A DNA stretch of 64,000 bases from positions 405,343-469,342 of the forward strand of contig OY482850.1 in the NCBI GenBank assembly GCA_960531495.1, given 5' to 3'. This DNA comes from Zeus faber. Its lineage: Eukaryota > Chordata > Actinopteri > Zeiformes > Zeidae. The translations under genes were made by a program, and so were the position numbers. This document shows positions 58,903 to 64,000 of this stretch, one piece after another. The notes under the pieces are model-generated. The model did no database searches. It was not told where the DNA came from and saw only the letters and a program-made list of their open reading frames with translations. Within the stretch, counting starts at the first letter, position 1. Each line of letters opens with the position of its first letter.

Positions 58903-60113
58903 CAGGGGCGAATTCACAAAAGGATTGTGCAGCTTTTGCAGCCGCTAAACCTGTACAAATGACACAAGAAGCAACTGTCTTGGAAATTACCACAGCACGC
59001 CAATCGGTACCCAAAAGGTGAATTAAAAAGCACAAAAACTTTTGTCCTGATTATACAGCTTCGAACATGTCTCTGCGCTGAACTCTGAGGGACAAATAAA
59101 CACAGGTCTATATAGAGCCTGATATACATTAATTGTGTCATCTGCTGATATTGGAACAAGTTATCTTACATTTCCCCCCTTTAAGATTTATTAGTGTCAT
59201 AAATTCATAATACATTCAGACATAAATTAATCACTAAAAATCCAATGCAGCTAGATAAGATTGAAGGGAAGAAGGGTGAGTAGACCAAAATACATCATTA
59301 TGTAAAAACAGCCTGCTTACAACAGTATATAAAGAACAAGGCAAGCATGAAAACTAATCATCATCCTATGATCATCAGTAAATTGGGTATTGTAATAAAA
59401 CATTTTCAAATATCACTATTAAGCCATATAATGTATGTTTTACAATTTATAAGTATGTGCTTACTATAGTAAACAGCATCCTCCTGCATGTATGGTGGGT
59501 GTGATAAGAACCTAACCCATGACTACAGCAGCCTGTGGCAGATAGAGAGGATGTGAAGACACCAGATGTTTCCTGTTTTCCTGTTTTTCCTCTGTCCATC
59601 TATTGTGCCTCATAAACACTTATTGATTGCCTCCCTTCCTGTGTTTGTAAGGCAGATGACAAAATTAACGTATACAATATTATTATATATTACTGTATTA
59701 TATTATATTTTATATTATACTCAGCAATATTAAGAGATGCAGTGTGATCGAGAATTTCTTAAGCAATTTTTTTTATATGTACACATTTTATTCATTTAAT
59801 AAATTAACTGTGTGGGAGAAGTATGTTTTATTATCAATTTAGTCACACCATTTAAATGTTTTATAGTCACTGCACATAAACCTGAAAATACTAAGTAAAT
59901 TTTAATCTAAAAGTATAGCATGTTTGAATCTGCAAAACAAGGCCAAATTGCACTCAGCAGAAAAACTTTATGGGCGTATTTGCGCTGTCATATCATTAGC
60001 GCAATATCTTTTGTAAATTAGACGTTGAGACGGCGAAGATAGCGGGTGCAATTAATGAGTGCAAATCATAGAACTATTAGCAGCCGCAATGCATTCTTTC
60101 CTAATTTGCCCCT
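58903..60113. mobile_element. Candidate non-autonomous DNA transposon (GGGGCGAATTC ends)
   Basis: Left end CAGGGGCGAATTCACAAAAG and right end CTAATTTGCCCCT give imperfect inverted termini (GGGGC(G/A)AATT). Subterminal TTTTGCAGCCGCTAAACC (left) and TTAGCAGCCGCAATGC-type (right) also pair partly. The ends resemble PIF/Harbinger-type fish repeats I have seen. No transposase is visible and no clear target duplication is readable. Confidence 0.5.
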
Positions 60114-60355
60114 AAGTGTATTAAGTTATTATAAACTGAGCCCAATATGTCACATGGTGAACCAATTTCATTGAATTTTCAACTGCATATGGTGAAATTG
60201 AACACAGGACTCTGGTGATTCATGATAAACTAAAATACAGAAATAATAATAGTAAAAAAAAAACTCCTAACAAAAAAGAAAAATAGAAGCAACCGCTGGG
60301 TCTGTTCCAGTTAGGTGTGACAATGATGAAACTGTATTAGAGGGACACTTTAAAA

Positions 60356-61307
60356 CAGGGGTGCCATATACGTCGATCGCGATCGACCGGTAGATCGCAA
60401 AGGTAGTGCGCCATTCAAATATACTGTATATATTTTTTCAACCGATCTGACCAACATGTTGAATGAGCTTGATTTAGAGCTGCAAAGAAAATAAAAAAAC
60501 GTGGTCAACATGATCAGTTCAGTTAATGCTTTCAGACGAAAAATGCAACTTCTGTCCTCAAAGCTGCAGCGCCATGATTTGGGGATCTTTCAAAACCTTG
60601 CATCAGAGCTGGAGGATCAAGGGAAGGCGTGTGCACAACTTGACAGTGCGCGCTACAGAGCAGACTGAAAAACGGTTTCAAGACTTTGCTTTACTCGAGC
60701 CAATTTCTACATTTATGTGCTACCCATTTAGGGAAGATATTGAGGTTGATTCACTTGCATCAAAAATTGCAACACTGTTTCACCTGAACTCATCTGCAGT
60801 GGAGAATGAGATGTTGACACTATCGGCTGACATTCAGCTGAAGTCCAGGGCTCATGGACAGTTTTGGAACTTACTCACAGAGGAAGAGTACCCAAACATG
60901 AGGAAATGTGCTACCTCCTTGACTGCATTATTCGGCTCTACTTATTTATGCGAGTCAGCCTTTTCCCACATGAAGATTATTTAGTCCAAATACCGTTCCA
61001 CCATGACTGATGATAATTTGGAAACCTGTTTGAGGCTGGCTACCTGCAGCTACTGCCCAGACTATGCAACCCTGGCCGACTCCATTCAATGCAAGTCATC
61101 AGAGTAAGGTAGTGACCATGAACGTATTTAATTGTATTGTGCCATAGGGTTCATGCAGTGATGCAAGGTATGCCAACATACAGGATCTTCTATATATAAA
61201 GTATATATCTAAATAAATATATTTAGCATTTTTTTAATGCAGGTAGATCATTTTGACCTGGTCATTTTAAAAGTAGCTCACAAGCCGAAAAAGTGTGGGC
61301 ACCCCTG
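60356..61307 (+). mobile_element. hAT element, internally deleted
   Basis: Left end CAGGGGTGCCATATACGTCG and (inverted) right end CAGGGGTGCCCACACTTTTT, with subterminal GTAGATC and AGTAGCTC motifs typical of one hAT group. An 8-bp target duplication could not be read. The transposase C-terminal half is inside (next entry). Confidence 0.85.
60526..61107 (+). pseudogene. hAT transposase C-terminal half, broken
   Basis: The frame 60526-60984 is open: KRFQDFALLEPISTFMCYPF, REDIEVDSLASKIATLFHLN, EMLTLSADIQLKSRAHGQFW, then the hAT dimerisation motif TALFGSTYLCESAFSHMKII. A TAG follows at once (60985-60987), after which the same frame reads SKYRSTMTDDNLETCLRLAT and ends at 61107. The N-terminal BED finger and the first catalytic acids are missing. 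The type is the GTF2IRD2/ZBED-like hAT family, perhaps the same group as the scrap at 31.95 kb. Confidence 0.88.
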
Positions 61308-61639
61308 TACTAAAGGATTTAATGTAAAAGGGCTTCAGAACATATATGGCTCAGGGCTCTAAGACAAATTTTACTTCTACTTCCTATCTTATTTAGCTGA
61401 AATTCATATAGAAAAATCTGAAAATTTAACCAGACATCGGGGGTCATGTCATATCGCTACGGTGAGCAGGCACTTGCAGGGGGCGTGGCAAAAATGCCTC
61501 AAACCAGAGCTGGGGGATTCATGTACCTTCTCCTATTTTTTTTACTTGAGCACTTGCCCCTCTTAACAGCTCTGCATGGACCTGAAGGGGGGTATGAATA
61601 ATCCGGATTTAACACAGTGGCTTAAAACAGTGGATGTGC

Positions 61640-61990
61640 TACACTCTTTGCAGAGATTTTAGGTAGGGGCTCCACTTCATATCACGGTGCATAATCCACC
61701 CGGATTTACACAAAGTGGTGTCCCCGGTCCAATGGCCTGATGACATCCATCCCAATACTTCTGAAAGGTACTTCAACTAAGGGAAGGGGACACTGAGGAG
61801 GTTTTGAGGTGTGCGGCAGATTGACTAATTGGCATTTGTGGCAGGATGCACACCACCGCCATCGCCCATCTGCACAAATTCCCCGCCAATGGCTATGATC
61901 CTGTTCAGTGGTTTTATCATATGCCAGATGACCAGCCAAAGGGCTGTGAGATGGAAAACCAGATCACAGATGGCTTTCCGGCTCCAGTAA
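61640..61990 (-). mobile_element. Ty3/Gypsy integrase fossil scrap
   Basis: Minus-strand fragment of integrase: the H2C2 zinc-binding end (MAGHLAYDKTTEQDHSHW, then CASCHKCQLVN) and the start of the core (VEVPFRSIGMDVI). Isolated from the 47-53 kb fossil and of a different Gypsy lineage. Short, broken, no LTR seen. Confidence 0.8.
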
Positions 61991-62060
61991 TTGTGTACCT
62001 TCTTCTGTTCTTGTGACGAGTGTCACGACTCACTCTGTACTGTACAGTCTTTTCTGTCTT

Positions 62061-62130
62061 CTCCTTGGAGCCAGTTTGGGTCTGGAAACAGGCTGTGGCT
62101 GCCACCCATCTTTCTGCTGGCTCCAAGGAG
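62061..62130. repeat. Perfect 14-bp inverted repeat
   Basis: CTCCTTGGAGCCAG at 62061-62074 and CTGGCTCCAAGGAG at 62117-62130 with a 42-nt interval. Confidence 0.9.
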
Positions 62131-62139
62131 GGATGGAGA

Positions 62140-63090
62140 GGTGTTTCTCTGCCAGGGGCACCCCAGCGTCAGGAACGAAGGAAAAGTGAGGCGCACCGCC
62201 TCCGCAGAAAATAAGTTCCTTTCAGAATGGTGCATGTCAAACATTTCCTATTGTCTGAGGCGGTGGTTGTGTGTGTGGCATCCCTTTTGTTACATATAAG
62301 TAGAGTATAGTTTTCGACACAATTGTCATGGATGCTTATTCTATATAAGCATGTAATAGCATATATGTTGTAAACGCGATAAATGCTAAGTTGTAGGAAC
62401 AGCCTTAATTGAGGCCGATTGACTGAACAGATAGGCACGGTATGCATGATCCGGCACCGCACATGTATTTTGAAATATAAACATGTTTTGATTGTTTTCC
62501 TATTATTTGTTATTTAAGGGTATGTCATTTTTGGATGTAATTGATTTTTAATGCCTTTTACCTTTAGTGCCCAATTGCTTGTGATGGGTATAACTAGGAG
62601 CCATAGTGTTTTAATGTAGTCCTCCCCTTCTAATTGTGGGAGAGTCGCTTTAAAATGTCCCTTGTCTGGCAAACAGTAAGCTCTGTGAGCGGATCGCACT
62701 TTATCTTTACTTGAACTTGGATAGATACCAGGAGTTCTCTGTGTACATTGTTGAATTACTAGCAACCTTAAGTACAGCTCTTTCAGTGCCTTTTATCAAA
62801 TTACTAGCTATTAGAACTACAGTGCACATTATTGAATTACTAGTGGCCACAGTATCCCTCAGTATTTTTGTCAGCAGGGTTTAAAAAGCAGAGGCTCGTT
62901 AGGGCATTGTACATCAGCACTTTGTCTTTTTTGTTTGATCCAAGCTGCCTCTTGTGAATTTTTAAATATTCAGTGAAAATACATTTGTACCTTTTAAAAC
63001 TCAAAGACTGAGAATGTTTGCTATTCATGGTCCAGGACATATACATATTCATGCACTCCTTATGAGTGTTAGTGACATAATCAACTGGTT
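62140..63090. other. Unassigned stretch
   Basis: No gene recognised. The sentence-like repeats ATTATTGAATTACTAG near 62750 and 62830 are a short local duplication. Confidence 0.3.
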
Positions 63091-63094
63091 CTGG

Positions 63095-63957
63095 GTTCTG
63101 GGTTCTGTGCCTGCGGCTGTGTCTTGTGTCTGCCCAGGGTCTCCTCATGCTCCCTGGGACTTGGTAATGCTCCTCGGGGCCGGGTGTGGGGGTTGCTCCG
63201 CGGCGCTCCAGCTTCTCTGGGGGGCCTGGGGGTCTTCTGTGGCCGCAGGGCGGGTGGTCAGAGCAGCCGTAGGGTGTCTACAAGGCTGCAGAGCTCGGGG
63301 GGCCCTTTCAGTTGCTTGGAGGTGCCACAACATAATACCGACCTTATACACCAGAACCAATTGGGATAAGTCATGAACACTCACCGGTGGACACCTTATA
63401 CACATACAGGCGGTCCCATCACACACACACATGCACAAACCACCACACCTGCTTCCAATGCACCCTAGCACCCTCCTGGTTGCATTCCACTCCTTTCTGC
63501 TCATACTGCCAAAACTATGACAGGAAGAGGCCACGTGCCCAATTGTAGTTCTAATTTTCCTGGACCTAATAAATTGTTTTTTAATGTTGTCTTCCAATGT
63601 TAATGTTTTCATGTAAATGTTGTTTGGTCCATGTTAAATTGTCTCACCCGTGGTGATTCTCCCCCTCTTGGAGTAGTGATCAGTTGTTTATAGATCCAAA
63701 CGTGAGAAATAGTTCTCCAAAGAGGGGGGTTGGTGGTGGTTCTCTATAACCAAAAACTGTCATCCTAAAGGTCATCAACAGGAGAGAGTTATCGCAACAG
63801 TTCTTGATGATTTAAGAATTAATAAAGAGTTGAATTGCAGGTTGAGAACTTGAACTCCACTTGCAGACTAACTCTGTCCTAGATGCAATGGCTTACAAAT
63901 ACTCTGTGTTGTATGTCCAGCTTGCTGAGAGCACAGGATAAAAATAAAAAAAAAGAA
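63095..63957 (+). mobile_element. L1 3' end copy (plus strand, 5'-truncated)
   Basis: GC-rich UTR (CTGTGCCTGCGGCTGTGTCT onward), short CA stretches at 63400-63430, then the 3' UTR (GGTGATTCTCCCCCTCTTGG, CAGTTCTTGATGATTTAAGA, CTTGCAGACTAACTCTGTCC) and a tail after GAGAGCACAGGATAAAAATA. Same family as at 22.3, 36, 38 and 41 kb. Confidence 0.88.
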
Positions 63958-64000
63958 GGCTGAACGTCCTTAGCTGCCACAGGAAATACGTCCTCTGCTG

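Overview
The window looks like repeat-dense genomic DNA from a ray-finned (teleost) fish. The evidence is the mix of elements: Tc1-like transposons of types common in fish, several hAT and Tigger-like non-autonomous elements, CR1/L2-group LINEs, a teleost-type L1, a tRNA-type SINE, Ty3/Gypsy fossils and many long (AT)n and (GT)n microsatellites. There are no operons, bacterial genes or CRISPR arrays.

The only host gene I can support is an anoctamin, most likely ano1 (TMEM16A, a calcium-activated chloride channel), on the minus strand. Two coding exons are visible, at 21069-21136 and 7053-7439. Both have good splice sites and matching phase, and together they match the ANO1 N-terminal cytoplasmic region without a gap. 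The 13.6-kb intron between them is full of repeats. A 115-bp GC-rich patch inside it (10511-10624) could be an alternative exon. The start codon and the transmembrane part of the channel are not visible.

Layout. 1-2.4 kb: LINE scraps and unassigned DNA. 2.4-6.6 kb: an intact-looking Tc1 copy, a Tigger-like MITE, a broken second Tc1 and a TIR element, nearly end to end. 7.0-7.5 kb: the ano1 exon, then two (GT)n tracts. 7.9-16.1 kb: a Tigger-like MITE, unassigned DNA, a Gypsy fossil piece and an L2-like LINE 3' end. 16.3-19.7 kb: a nearly full-length but broken CR1/L2-group LINE on the minus strand. 21.1 kb: the upstream ano1 exon. 22.2-23.3 kb: an L1 3' end. 24.1-27.95 kb: a giant inverted repeat with arms of about 1.2 kb. 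29-30.4 kb: an unclassified repeat. 32.1-41.6 kb: one decayed L1 on the plus strand, split by an L2 insertion, two antisense L1 3'-end copies and a small MITE. 41.6-46.9 kb: unclassified repeats, a hAT element and a duplicated open frame. 47.2-53 kb: a broken Ty3/Gypsy fossil on the minus strand, itself hit by a LINE and a SINE. 53.2-55.7 kb: a LINE with a hAT element inside its 3' region. 56.8-58 kb: a Helitron/DUF6570-like remnant carrying a MITE. 58.9-61.3 kb: a TIR element and a hAT remnant. 61.7 kb: a Gypsy integrase scrap. 63.1-63.96 kb: another L1 3' end.

Apart from ano1, every recognisable coding stretch belongs to a mobile element. I found no convincing new multi-gene system. The strongest unusual signals are the giant inverted repeat, the L1-in-L1 nesting, the pair of MITE copies with readable target duplications, and a duplicated ~70-codon open frame at 46.5 and 55.7 kb. 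Family calls rest on reading and recall, without database searches.
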